From contig CM060199.1 of the NCBI GenBank assembly GCA_030562195.1, forward strand, positions 20,418,338-20,482,337: a stretch of DNA of 64,000 nt. The letters run 5' to 3'. Position numbers and translations under genes: made by a program. A model generated the notes under the pieces. It made no database searches. It saw only the letters and a program-made list of their open reading frames with translations, and was not told the origin of the DNA. Within the stretch, counting starts at the first letter, position 1, and each line of letters opens with the position of its first letter. Origin of the DNA: Nipponacmea schrenckii (lineage: Eukaryota > Mollusca > Gastropoda > Lottiidae). This document shows, piece by piece, positions 1 through 11,100 of this stretch.

Positions 1-66
1 TATTTTAGGATATCAACTTAAGTTCACAGTTAAGGATCCTGTCTACCCAGCTGGTCAAAAATAATA

Positions 67-349
67 TCATGACATAAAGAACCAACAATCTAACTGCTGT
101 GCTATAAAATCCAACTTTCTAGTATCAGACAAATTATGAAAATTTCTTAGTTCAATATAGTACCAACCGCAAATCAAACCCAGAATATGCTTAATGATGA
201 TAATGAATAAGAGTCTATATACTAGAATAAAGATGAAATAATGTGACCTACTTGCATTACTATCCAAATATAGAGAGCTAGTATGAATTGACATCAATAT
301 AACAAACAATTCATCTGAAAATTAATGAAAACTTTATTCATTGTTAGGG
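67..349. other. No recognisable gene
   Basis: AT-rich sequence with only a chance-looking minus-strand open frame. I see no domain, splice pattern or repeat here. It simply flanks the minisatellite that follows. Confidence 0.4.
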
Positions 350-351
350 GT

Positions 352-1052
352 AAAGTGTTATTATGGTTATACAGTGAAACCCCTATTATAGTTATACAGT
401 GAAACCCCTATTATAGTTATACAGTGAAACCCCTATTATGTTTATACAGTGAAACCCCTATTATAGTTATACAGTGAAACCTCTATTATAGTTATACAGT
501 TAAACCTCTATTATGGTTATTCAGTAAAACACCTATTATAGTTATACAGTGAAACCTCTATTGTGGTTATACAGTGATCCCATTTTATAGTTATGCAGTG
601 AAACCCATATTATAGTTATACAGTGAAACCCCTATTATAGTTATACAGTAAAACCTCTATTATAGTTATACAGTGAAACCTCTATTATAGTTATACAGCG
701 AAACCTCTATTGTAGTGAAACCCCTATTATAGTTATACAGTGAAACCTCTATTATAGTTATACAGTAAAACCTCTATTATAGTAATACAGTGAAAACTCT
801 ATTATTGTTATACAGTGAAACCCCTATTATAGTTATACAGTAAAACCTCTATTATAGTTATACAGTGAAACCTCTATTATAGTTATAAAGTGAAACCTCT
901 ATTATAGCTATACAGTGAAACCTCTATTATAGTCATACAGTGAAACCTCTATTATAGTTATACAGTGAAACCTCTATTATAGTTATACAGTGAAAACTCT
1001 ATTATAGTTATACAGTGAAACCTCTATTATAGTTATACAGTGAAACATCTCT
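352..1052. repeat. 25-bp minisatellite built on a transposon end
   Basis: About 27 tandem units of roughly 25 bp with the core TACAGTGAAACCTCTATTAT, varying at a few positions (CCCC/CCTC, single-base changes, one shortened unit near 710). Each unit contains TACAGTGAAACCTCT, which is also the terminal inverted repeat of the DNA transposon starting at about 1041 and of the related copy at 62252-63612. The array abuts that terminus directly, so it most likely arose by slippage or unequal exchange at the transposon end. Confidence 0.9.
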
Positions 1053-2322
1053 AACCAGGCAAGCTGTGATAAATGCAGGTTTGGAGGGGTTACAAGTTTA
1101 CCGAAATTGTAATTAATTGGGTTAGTGATAAATCAGCAAGTGTCGTATTTATCTTTCATGCCGTCAACTGATTAAGGGGGTTGACAACCCAATTTCAATC
1201 AAGAAACGAATAAAGTTGATATCCATTCTATTTGGCATTTAAAAAAAACTCATTTAGTAAAAATTTTAGCTCAATCGCTTCAGTAGTTTGTGAGATATCG
1301 ATCCGTAAAGATAATCTATTTATAGAACACAATGGGGTAATCCTCTATGTAGACGTACAAATTATGTTGTCAGTTGACATTTTTAAGTACTACGTCCTCA
1401 GCTAAATAAACCTTTTCTATGTTTGTCATTCAGATTTGTATTGGGGGAAATCCTGAAGTTACGTGATGTCCCATAAATCATTACGTCACATGTAAACATG
1501 ATTGGTGGGTAGAAGTGTTTTGACATGTGCTAATCCATTGTTTTAGCACTCCAATTATGTGGTTATCGGTGCATATCAATGCCTAAAAGGTGCTTAAAGA
1601 TTTCTACAGCATGAAAGATAATCTTTTAACAACATCATCGTTAATTACGTAAGGTTTACATGTGTTTGTAAAATGTTGAAAAAAACTGCCATTTTTCCAA
1701 AAGCATATCTCGCTTACAATTTATCCGATTTTTACAAACTTTGGTTTCGGCTAAAGATAACGATGTCCTCTATAACCTAACGTTGGCTTTTTTTTTATAA
1801 AATGAATAGTTTTTTAAAAATTCAATTTTTCGTAAATGAACACGCAAAATTTTTATTCTATCAATATCTTCAAAACAAAACAAAATTTTCCAAAAAGCTA
1901 AATTAATATTGTAGAGATACATGTAGACTTGTGTTGTGCAAAATTTCAAACTTTTATATTAAATAGTCTAGTAGATATGCTAATTTTAAGGGAATAATTG
2001 ACGTTTTTTCCGTTCATCTTTCATACCCTATTTCTCAAAGTTGAGATGTCATAAAGAAATAAATTTTATATTTTTGGATAGCTGAAAGTGCGTTCTTTCC
2101 ATTGATATTTAAATATTTCAGATAGGTGGAAAAGAAGTGGTTGAAATCGTCTTTTTTGTGTACATAGGTTTAGGGTTGTCAACCCCCTTAACTAAATTAA
2201 TACAAATTCAGATGCCGTTTCAGAGAGACCAATTAACTATAGATTAACTACTTTGGGACTTGATTTCCATGCCAGATTGCAGTTTAGAAGGGATGCCAGT
2301 TTACACTATTATATAGTGATTC
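1041..2322 (-). mobile_element. DNA transposon copy 1 (CAGTGAAACC termini), interrupted
   Basis: The terminus TACAGTGAAACATCTCTAAC is followed by sequence that aligns, in reverse complement, to the right end of the element at 62252-63612 (for example GGTTTGGAGGGGTT). The body resumes at about 2192-2322 with segments matching the reverse complement of 62330-62465 (AGAGACCAATTAACT and others). A separate TTAA element (1172-2191) splits it, and its far end is replaced at about 2322 by another repeat. TA flanks and CAGT ends resemble pogo/Tigger-like non-autonomous elements, but that family assignment is inference. No coding sequence is visible. Confidence 0.7.
1172..2191. mobile_element. TTAA-flanked nested MITE, about 1.0 kb
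   Basis: The inverted ends are TTAAGGGGGTTGACAACCC at the left and GGGTTGTCAACCCCCTTAA at the right, so TTAA is the target duplication. Removing it rejoins the host transposon exactly where the second copy near 62450 is uninterrupted, which gives an independent empty-site check. The interior is AT-rich with no open frame of note. A piggyBac-type transposase in trans is the likely mobiliser because of the TTAA target; this is inference. Confidence 0.85.
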
Positions 2323-2445
2323 TAATTGGCAGAAGGATAAACTCTCGACCAATCAAAATTAATGACGAGAATCTGGGTGTGTGAAAGCAACGGTTGGTTC
2401 ATGTATTTATATATCTAAATGTTGCTTTAGGAACATAAGACAACT
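2318..2445 (+). repeat. Fragment of dispersed repeat shared with 40.1-40.9 kb
   Basis: This segment matches the reverse complement of about 40190-40330, sharing CTCTCGACCAATCAAA, GAAAGCAACGG.TGGTTCATG and ATGTTGCTTTAGGAACAT. It begins exactly where transposon copy 1 loses similarity to its second copy, so it probably inserted into or replaced that end. Confidence 0.7.
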
Positions 2446-3281
2446 GAGGGAAAATCGAAATTTTATAAAAACTGTATTTAGTTTTCCTGATATACATAAC
2501 AAGCTAAGAAACCCTTTTTCATATTCCTTTAAAAACTCCATGCAGACTTGATGAACAATATTAAGCAAATTCAATAACAATTTGACATCTCTTCTGATCC
2601 AGAAGTTAAGATATCAGGAAATATTCACTTCAGAATTATTTTAAAGACTGGTGCCAATGCTATCTATATACAGTTAATCTATGTCAGTGTGTAATCAATC
2701 CTTAAGCCACATTTAGGGGTAAGAAGCACATGAATAATGAACACAGTTTTTATGGTGTACTATACTGCCATTGATTTTCCGTTTCTGATTTTAGCATTTT
2801 CAGTTTCAGAATTTTCAAATTTCAGTTTCACTCGAGAAGAGTGATAACTTTACTGAATTGAAGACAAAAGCAATTAAATTTAAAATAAGATATAAAATGC
2901 CATAATTGTGATCTACAACTTACCATGAGATTTATTCAACTCCTTACATAGCTCTTCTACTGTCATATTTTTATATATCTTAGCAATTGGTAATTTTACA
3001 CGTTGTTTCTGAGGTTTATTTTTCACTTTCAATGACTGTAATATACAATTTGGTTAAAAGTCATACAAGTGATATTCAGAATGATACTCCAAAAGAATTC
3101 AGACATATTATTTCTTTGAAAATATGTAAACAGAATGTTATGACTCTGAGTTTCATGCTATGCTATCTTCAGACATCTGACCAGGGCCGAATCTCAGGTC
3201 GTTTTGCTTCTGGAAAACGATAGCGCGCCCAAACTGCCAGGGGCCTAAACTAACAAATCTAAGGTAAAACAAATAAATAAA
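2446..3281. other. Unassigned AT-rich stretch
   Basis: No convincing exon, RNA gene or repeat was recognised. A short open frame on the plus strand near 2987-3223 has no splice context or domain and looks like chance. Confidence 0.35.
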
Positions 3282-3460
3282 CTACATTAAGAACAAGGTA
3301 TATATGGATGTACTACGTCTGAATTTATTACATACTACGCTTCCAAACACATACAAGTAACATAATTTTAATTGATAATGTTACCTGTATGTGTTCCGAA
3401 ACGTAGTATGTAATAAATTCAGAGGTAGTACATCCATATATTTCTTGTTCTTAATGTAGT
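3282..3460. repeat. Hairpin (fold-back) element, arms about 80 bp
   Basis: The left arm (3282-3362) and right arm (3376-3460) are inverted copies around a short AT-rich loop. They share ACATTAAGAACAAG, ATGGATGTACTAC and AATTTATTACATACTACG with few mismatches. This is the shape of a small fold-back MITE; no target duplication was confidently identified. Confidence 0.8.
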
Positions 3461-5284
3461 AATCCTACTTCTATATGTCTTATAAGGAAAATATTAAAAT
3501 TATTTAAAAAAATTGGAAAAACTGTACAGAGCCTATCGTTGGTAGTACAGCCACGCCTGACTCTGAACCTGTTATGTGTGCAGCGCCCACTAGTGGCCAG
3601 TTTGTGATCGGAAGCATAAATAGATTTCTAGATATGGCCTTGCTGATTTGTTTCCTGGCTGAAGTTGGACAAGTAAAATTGACTCTGATCTCTTTATTTA
3701 GACAAGTTGTTTAAGATGTGTTCTTATTGGCATAAGTGATTGGAAATTTTTAAATTCTCATTTCTTATATTAAATATTGGCACTGGAGTGCTCCATATTT
3801 TTAGACCATAAACACAGTGCCTTTCAACTTCTTTCAAATATAATGCGGGTGAAATTTAGATCATTTCAGTAATGGTCATCATGATGGTAGCTAGAGACCT
3901 TATTGAATTGTCAGCCATTTTGAATTCAGAACAAGGTTCTTCTCATAAGCATAAGTGACTGCAGTGAATTAGCCACCTAAATAAATAAACTGTCCCTTTC
4001 TGTGATCCTAACTCTGTGATTGCTTTCGATACCTCTAAAAATGGAAAATAAGGTTTTAAGTTTTAACAGCCCAAATAATGTTAAGGAAAATCTTTCAACA
4101 TAATGATCACTCTGAAATTTTTTTAGCCAGAGCCCATGAAGGTTGATAAATATGAACAAAAGCTAATTACCGAATATTTTCTCACACTTGTAAAACTTTT
4201 GGAAAACTGTCTGGTACATTCCTGATGGTGGTAGATTAATGTAGGCCTACTTTGGTGTAAACATTGTTTTCTATTAGAACTTTCGGGGAAATGACTGCAC
4301 ATTGCTAGCTGTCGAAATTTCAACAATCTAGTTATTACCACTGAGAGTTTTGTATTCATTTTTCAAATTTTACCATCAACAATCACAAGAGAAAAAGTGT
4401 TTCATTTTCATTTCACAAAGAAAACTCACAGTTCTAAACCCTGAAATAGAAGAGACAAAATTTGCAGTAGAATCTGGGTTCTATTAATGAAAAGGTGTCC
4501 AGTCAAAAAACCTTGACAACAAGTCAAAAACCTACAGTTGACTCGTTGACACAGAGTGATTGCAATATCAAGTGCATAAAGAATATCTAACTCATAAAGT
4601 GACAAATTTTGTGTCGTCAACATGAAAAATATAGAAAAAATGCACCTGATATTATCATATGCATTTTGTCAATGAGTTGTGGATAGATGACTGGGGTTGA
4701 ATGAAAGCAGACACTAGGAAACTTAGCAGATTCTTCTAACAACAGTAAGTTTAAATGGGTAAGGTGTTGAACAGTTTGTTGACATTTGTAGACGTCGAGT
4801 GCTGACACTATGTAGAAACAAGGCAAGAGAAATCTGGAAATGGAGATACCTAAAATGTTCATAAATTCATGTATTTGGGCGGTATCACAAAATATTTGCC
4901 TTATGCTATCAATAATAGGCCTAATAAAAAAACAGTTTTCAATCAGGATGCCTTCAGATAACAGATGGCAGAATAAGTTTCAAATCGCTAGCTTTTCGGG
5001 AAGTGGGAAGTGGAATCGATGAAATTCATTATGAAGTCAAATGAATACATACTCTACAGCTTCAATTGTTTCGTAACCAATGAGCTAAATAAGAGTTACA
5101 ATTTCCAAGGGCGCTGACATATTGGTTTCGTACAATGACTATTTTGCCAAGTCGGAATATAAAACGAAAATATTTAAAAGAAAACTTTTTTTTATGAAGG
5201 GAACAAATATTCGGTAAAGTTGTGAAATCTTACACCAATGACAATCTCCTTGCACTGAATGGAAACTTTTCTGCAGCTAATCGA
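3461..5284. other. Unassigned stretch with several short chance frames
   Basis: Several minus-strand open frames of 60-81 codons lie between about 3977 and 4862. None shows a domain, a consistent codon pattern or flanking splice sites. No repeats recognised elsewhere in the window fall here. Confidence 0.35.
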
Positions 5285-5350
5285 AAAAGAGTAGCTTAAC
5301 GCCACCGTCCTCATTGCTCACTGCATGACGTTGCCTGACTCCATTATAGG
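5284..5350 (+). repeat. SINE body fragment
   Basis: A short piece similar to the body of the tRNA-derived SINE family (compare 43650-43720): AAAAAGAGTAG...CTAACGCC-type text, then CCTCATTGCTCACTGCATG and GTTGCCTG. Head and tail are missing. Confidence 0.5.
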
Positions 5351-5396
5351 TGAAGTAGGCCGCAAAACTATATTTATTTATTTTGTGTGATTTCAG

Positions 5397-5644
5397 ATTC
5401 GAAGCTTGCCAATCATTTTAAATGTCTGAGTGGAAATGTGTTGAGTCCAATCCACACAACGTCATGCAAGCATATCTCAAAAATGTCTTTGTGTCAAAAC
5501 CACGACTCTATTCGTATGGATTACGTCCTCAATGTCAAACCCCGCATTAGGGATAAGATGATCTCAATTCATGATGACGTATTTGTTAAGTTCGTAGAGT
5601 TAACTAGTCTAGTCTATGTTAAAGATGACTTTCTTTTTATATAG
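5397..5644 (+). CDS. Possible terminal exon, unknown protein
   Basis: An AG acceptor-like site after a T-rich tract (about 5381-5396) precedes an open frame of about 82 codons ending in TAG. Its mixed codons (GTC, CTC, ATC, CGC, GAC) look more coding-like than the surroundings. The deduced peptide has three cysteines (in FKCLSG, TSCKH and SLCQN) and ends with a charged and hydrophobic tail (VYVKDDFLFI). A long T-run follows. No upstream exon could be paired with it and I do not recognise the protein. It could be the last exon of a small upstream gene, or chance. Confidence 0.22.
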
Positions 5645-5646
5645 TT

Positions 5647-5647
<1 letters not shown>

Positions 5648-5677
<30 letters not shown>

Positions 5678-5678
5678 G
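5648..5678 (+). repeat. Poly-T tract
   Basis: A run of T residues immediately after the possible terminal exon. A G-run (about 5910-5923) and a C-run (about 6386-6397) also occur in this region. Confidence 0.9.
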
Positions 5679-6020
5679 CGGTTAGTACTTATATGCTAAT
5701 CTGTAATAAAAGTATTCTAATGATTTGGAAAAAAGTTTGTAACTCGCATTCAGCTAACTGTGAAGGAATTTCTATTAGCAATCGGTAATTTAATGAAGCG
5801 CCAATTTTATCGAATCATTTTGTCGGTGTAGGGTCTGTAGGGAAGGGGGTAACAGTGACGTTTCTAAAAATGATTAGGGTTTTATTGCAAGTAGCGGCCA
5901 CTGAATTGTCGGGGGGGGGGGGGATATTCTGGTCTGGTAATATTGGCTAGAACAGATTGTCCATAGGAGATGACCATATATCCGAACGTCATGCCGCAAT
6001 TAGATTCTCAATGACAGACT

Positions 6021-6676
6021 ATGCCTGTTAATTTTTTTTTCACTTTTATTTCTTTTCTTCTCACTTTGGCTGTTATGATAGGCGCACCAGTTGAGAAGGC
6101 CTGGTATAAAGCATTGCATGCTTCTAGATCGCATGTCTTCATTCAATGCACTGAACTGAAACCCGCTCGTAAGCCACTGACAAACTACCTGAAAACCCAT
6201 GGCATACCACACTCCATACAGAATATTTTGGCTCCACCCGCGGACTACTGGACCACGATAAGGGAACTCGTCTACCAACATATATCGGGTAAGTTTCTTA
6301 ACACTTTAACTACATCCCACTTAACGATTATAAAGTTTCATTGCAGAAACATATAAGAACATCTTCCCGCCTTTTAATGAAATACCCCCCCCCCCCTCAT
6401 CTCCACTTTTCTCACTATTTTCCAGTTTTCCAAACAGTAATCAGACCAAACCAACAAGTACATGTACCATTCGAATACCAATCAACAAGAACAACCATGT
6501 TCAAAACGTGTTTGCAAGAATATACGATCGCCACACCATTCAGGGTCGAGTTTCACCGCCATATCATTCGACCCAATCAGATCTTAAGATTTATCAACAA
6601 CCAAACCAACAGCACAGAAAGAACTAATTTGAACCATTCCATCTACCAACTGCTACGAATAACAACAAATACCTAG
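6021..6676 (+). CDS. Two-exon gene, predicted secreted 172-aa protein
   Basis: Exon 1 is 6021-6288 and exon 2 is 6426-6676, with a 137-bp phase-1 intron (donor GTAAGT, acceptor TTTTCCAG after a pyrimidine-rich tract). The first ATG follows an in-frame TGA at 6012. The protein starts with a classic signal peptide (MPVNFFFTFISFLLTLAVMI, probable cleavage near IG-AP). The mature part is about 150 residues, basic, with Trp/Tyr near its start (EKAWYKAL), a PPADYWTT segment, and only two cysteines (FIQCTEL, FKTCLQE), which could form one disulphide. Codon use is clearly more GC-rich than the flanks, which supports real coding. I do not recognise a family; a secreted ligand or effector-like peptide is possible but unproven. 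Confidence 0.6.
6289..6425 (+). other. Intron of the secreted-protein gene
   Basis: Begins GTAAGTTTCTT and ends in a C/T-rich tract and AG. Splicing out this intron keeps one open frame through both exons, whereas reading through gives two unrelated overlapping frames. The C-run around 6386-6397 lies inside it. Confidence 0.6.
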
Positions 6677-7168
6677 TTTGTGATATCAGCATTTGCTGGA
6701 AGCGACCGTTAACTTGTCATCTGCGAACCTAGATCGTCCGTTATTTGTTATTATCACATATATTTGGACCTTTACAACATTTAGTTCGATGTCATTGTAA
6801 TGATCTTGAAATCGACTTTCTTATTATTTTAAGCCTTTTTTAAAATGTCCGCCTTAAACTTTCCGACATATATACATAAAGAAAAATATCTGAATTTAAT
6901 ATCTAAGCGGATTGTTGTGTTAGTACTAATTAACTTAGAGCAAGAATTCGAACAGAATTAAAATGGTCTTTAAAGTTTTCCGATCAATAGTTTGTGTTAC
7001 TTTTTATTTATAATTGTGCTTCCGAGTAAGTAAATTTCAGTTATTCCTATATTGATACAAAAAGATTTATTTGATGAAAAATATACACATGTATTCAAAG
7101 AAATATTGGCAGCAAGTCTATTACAATTTAATTTCAGTCAAGGTTGGATCATGACGTGGTCAATCTCT
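6677..7168. other. Downstream spacer, nothing recognised
   Basis: AT-rich spacer between the secreted-protein gene and the next dispersed repeat. No clear AATAAA signal directly downstream of the stop was identified, so the 3' end of the gene is undefined. Confidence 0.35.
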
Positions 7169-7508
7169 AGGAATACTGCGCCTTAGAATGAACATAAAAT
7201 TTAAAATTTTTAAACTTGGCCATTATAAGAGTTAGTATTCATCAGAAGATATACCCGCTGCCATAAATGACTTAACAGATTCCTTAAATACTATATACCC
7301 ATAAAATGAAATTGATTATTGCAAATAAGCGCTTCATAAATTTATTAAGCCTTTTTCAATAATTGCCTAGTTTTGTGTGTTTTCCAGATTTTGAAGTGAA
7401 TTGTGTTACTTTATGACACCAGGTAAGTTCACTAATGAATATATGCAGTTATTGACCATTTTTGAGAACTTAACCTTTATGTTCATTCTAAGACACAGTA
7501 TAACTTTA
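7169..7508. mobile_element. MITE family C, copy 1
   Basis: The ends are inverted: AGGAATACTGCGCCTTAGAATG on the left, in reverse complement of CATTCTAAGACACAGTAT on the right (shared core here CTTAGAATGAACATAAA). Interior landmarks TTCATCAG.AGATATACC and TTATGACACCAGGTAAG recur in copies at 13.4, 21.8, 45.5, 47.9 and 56.7 kb. Confidence 0.8.
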
Positions 7509-7972
7509 AGAAAATCCACGACAATGCACGACCAATAAAAGCCAGTTTTGTTATAAAAACAAATAAATGGTAAATGTGAAATGAGTCAAGTCCACTCCTT
7601 TAATATATGTAATATATTCGACAGAAGTATTTTCAATCCTTCAAAATCAAACTGAGTTCACGATTTACCAATAATAAATAGCTACGGTGGAAATATATAT
7701 CTTCAGTGTAGTATGAGCTATCATAATGTGCGCGTGATATGAAAGTATTGTAATACTGTGTGGAGCGTATTATATGGCAAGTGTTTGCGTTTAAACCTAG
7801 ATATCTTTGGGAATATGGGTCTTTTACTTTTAAAAAACTTTAATACTTTTATAAAAGATATTTGGATAATGGTTGTGATTTTTTGAATTTGTTATAGGTT
7901 AGTTGTTGAAGTTAAAATCCAAGATAAAAGGAATTATGTATCGTCCGAAATGTCAACAAATTTACGACGCTC

Positions 7973-8032
7973 ACTTCCGGGATTATCAAAATAATAATAC
8001 GCATGCGTTGAAAGGATTAAGGAAAATGGCGG
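7973..8032 (+). promoter_or_regulatory. TATA-less promoter-like cluster (ETS, NRF1, YY1 motifs)
   Basis: Three motifs typical of CpG-type metazoan promoters lie within 60 bp: an ETS site ACTTCCGGGA (7973-7982), an NRF1-like palindrome around GCATGCG (about 7999-8008), and a YY1-like AAAATGGCGG (8023-8032) that overlaps the ATG at 8026. YY1 motifs often sit exactly over the initiator codon in such genes. The cluster suggests transcription starts here and that 8026 is the true PACS start, with upstream sequence as 5' UTR or promoter. The motifs are seen directly; their function is inferred. Confidence 0.55.
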
Positions 8033-8132
8033 ATAAGCCGTCAAAAAACTCCGGATCGGGGATAAAACCCGTTCCCATGAAATTATTTGCAACCTGGGAG
8101 GTTGAAAAAAGCTCTCCAAGCTGCATTCCCAG
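8026..8132 (+). CDS. PACS: PACS exon 1 (start exon)
   Basis: Encodes [10 protein letters not shown]... then the hallmark MKLFATWEV and SSPSCIP, ending with two bases of an Arg codon at a GTAGGT donor. The ATG at 8026 has a strong context (AAAATGGCG) and lies in the promoter motif cluster. An in-frame ATG at 7936 would add 30 residues (MYRPKCQQIY...) of unknown conservation. I prefer 8026 because vertebrate PACS also begins with a short low-complexity leader before the ATWEV core. Confidence 0.85.
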
Positions 8133-11100
8133 GTAGGTTATTGTGCTTGTTATATTTCCATATGCGCACGCACCAAATTAATGCGCTAATTTACCAAATA
8201 AACTAATGTTTTTGTGATGTCTCGACACTTACTCGGTTATCAAGACATAATTTTCTTGTACATTATTTTCCTTCAATCAATGACAGATGCATAAAACATA
8301 CACATTTCATAAAATATCTTTTGTCGCTGTTGGTCACTGTCGATCAATGCTGAATAAAATTCCAATGAAAGTAATAGAACCAGATATTTTTGTAAACAAT
8401 CCTTAAAACGACATTTTGGGGTAGAGATAAATAACAAAACACATTTTTATGATAGCCCATAGGCTACTATTTCCAAATTATATAAATTGTATGGTATGCA
8501 TGAGAATGTTGATGCATCAGGGAGATAGATCAATATGTTTTTTGTTTTAAAAAAAATTATCCAATAATTAGGCTTAATGAGCTCACAAAGGCTTTCTACT
8601 GACCTGCTTTGCTTAGTTATATATAAATGCTAGATAAATTAATATTTGTACCACTTTAACTTTTTTTTATTGCTCGGTCAACTCGGGTACATGTCAACCC
8701 GGAGACACATTTTTGTTAGTTTACTCGGAGACAAAATTAAACTCGGAGACAAAATTAAACTCGGAGACAAAATTTACCAGTCAACCTGGGGACAAATTTT
8801 TTAGGTCATTCAAACAAAGATTATTCATTGTTATTTTACATTCTGGTTGCCTCCGGTTATTATTTGAAACTGGTACCAACCTACTTTCAGCCTGTGAAAA
8901 AAAATTTAGTATGAATTTTCCCACATACTTCTTGTTATTATCATGCCTTTCAAATAAGTACATGCACTCCCATTTGCCTTGATCCTATTATTTCCAGGTT
9001 GTGTAGTTTAACATTAAATAGATTGGTTGTGAACAAGGCTCTAGAAAATGATCTGACTTCAGTCATCATTGCTGTTAAAATGCAGGTAAGATTTTGATCA
9101 CCTTTGTATTTCTTATAAATAACTCACCCTCCAGACAGAGATACTGTGTTATTAAGAGGAGTCTTATTCAATCTGATCAATATATTTTTTTGGGTAATAA
9201 TAGATTCCATGTTATTATGGTTTATATTTTCAGAATTCTAAGAGGGTTTTGCGATCAAATGAAATCATTGTTCCACCAGGTGGTTCTTTAGACACAGAAT
9301 TAGATTTATCTTTTTCTCTTCAGGTAGGCTATATAATGTTTATTATTGTTAAAACAATGTAAAAAGGATTTTTCAATTAGATGTTTTAGAAACAAAAATT
9401 AATTCATTTTCTTGTTGAAAATACACATTAATCTTATATATCCAAATTACAAAAACATTTTTGTTTTAATACTTTACAAAATTTGTTTATTTTTCAGTAT
9501 CCACATTTTTTCAAAAGAGATGTGAATAAATTGCAGATCATGATACAGAGACGTAAAAAATATAAAAATCGGACCATTTTAGGATTTAAAACATTAGCAC
9601 TTGGACAAGTAAATATGTCACAGGTAAGCTCAATTCCTTTCATTATCATGTAATCTAGCACCAGTAACAGTTTTATGGAGTGATTAATCATGGAAGCGAC
9701 AATATTGCTATAAACAGCATTATCGTGATAATGAAATTTACGTACGTATGATATGGCTATGGTAGGCTACATTTTATAATGAGATATGACCATGTACGTC
9801 ACTTCGGATGAAAAATATTTTCACCCTCAGCCTTCTGGTTAAATGGTATTGCGTCAGATAAAAAAAAATAAATTCTTATGGAATACAATTTCTGTCTTTA
9901 TCAAGCAATGAATTATGATGAAAAGGTTAACAAATATATATAAGTAAAGACAAAACAACTGAACAAAACAAAACATACCGTACTTATATTTGTTAACCTT
10001 TTGTTTATTTTACCCAAAAGATTATTAAATCAGATGTACCGGTGGCCTTGAAGTAGTCAACTAGTACCATAAATATCAGACGGGCATTTTTTATGCTCTA
10101 TTGTATTTTATGGTGATGTAAGCTTATCGACAATGTGATGCAATATGATAATCACTCTGATAATCGCAATATATGCTACCATCCCTGCAATATTGCTACC
10201 TACTACGGTACCTTATTACCATGTGATTGTGTGCAAGGTTGCACTGTTTGGTTGTAGTTTTTTGTTGTTGGTTGTCCTGGTAACAGGTTCACTGACAGTC
10301 TTTAGTAATATCATGATGTATAAGCTTACAAACCCAGCTTTTCAAGTTGGTAAGAAATGGTTTTATGTTGATAATGAAGTTGATTGAGCAGTAGTACGTA
10401 TAATGTTATATTGACCTGTTTCTTATCAAACAATTGTGTACATAATCTTTAACAATTCAAGTACATATATTGTCACATCACATCATACATTGATAACAAT
10501 AGCAGTCTGGATAACCCAGTTTAAAAGCATTAAAGAGGTTTTCCAAACTTCTTATGTGTAAGCTCAAGGGTTGTTGGTTATCATCCATTTTATCATATTT
10601 AACATTATATATTGTGATACAGAATATCTGGAAGCAATATTTGTGCGTAACACTAATGGCGATATATTTTAACACTACTTCACTTTTTGAATCATGTACA
10701 GCATGGCATCCAATGAAAAATTATTGTCTTTTGTCACTCTCTTTAGTATTGATAGGAGAGTATGTACAAAAGAATCTTAATAGGCTTGCAAATTTGAAAA
10801 ACACAGGTGTACTATTTAACGACATTTAGCAATACATTGCCATATGTATTTCAATACAAGGAGATGTATTGCAATTAATTGCAATACGATTTCCAGTCGT
10901 CAATATGTCGCCCAAGTAAGCTTATGTGGGACACTGATTTGTTCAAAAATCTCTTTAAGGACCTTTACACCATGTCCTATAGATGTTGTAATAACTCACT
11001 GACTTATTTTACCAGTAGCTAACTGACATGTACCTAATTAAAGGTTATTTATGTCCTCATTAATGAAAAAAAAACATTATATGTCACATTTGGTTTTAAT

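Noticed and set aside
10145..10387. Hydrophobic 80-codon frame resembling a membrane peptide
   Set aside because: AT-rich, T-rich codons yield hydrophobic residues by chance. No splice or promoter context and no family resemblance.
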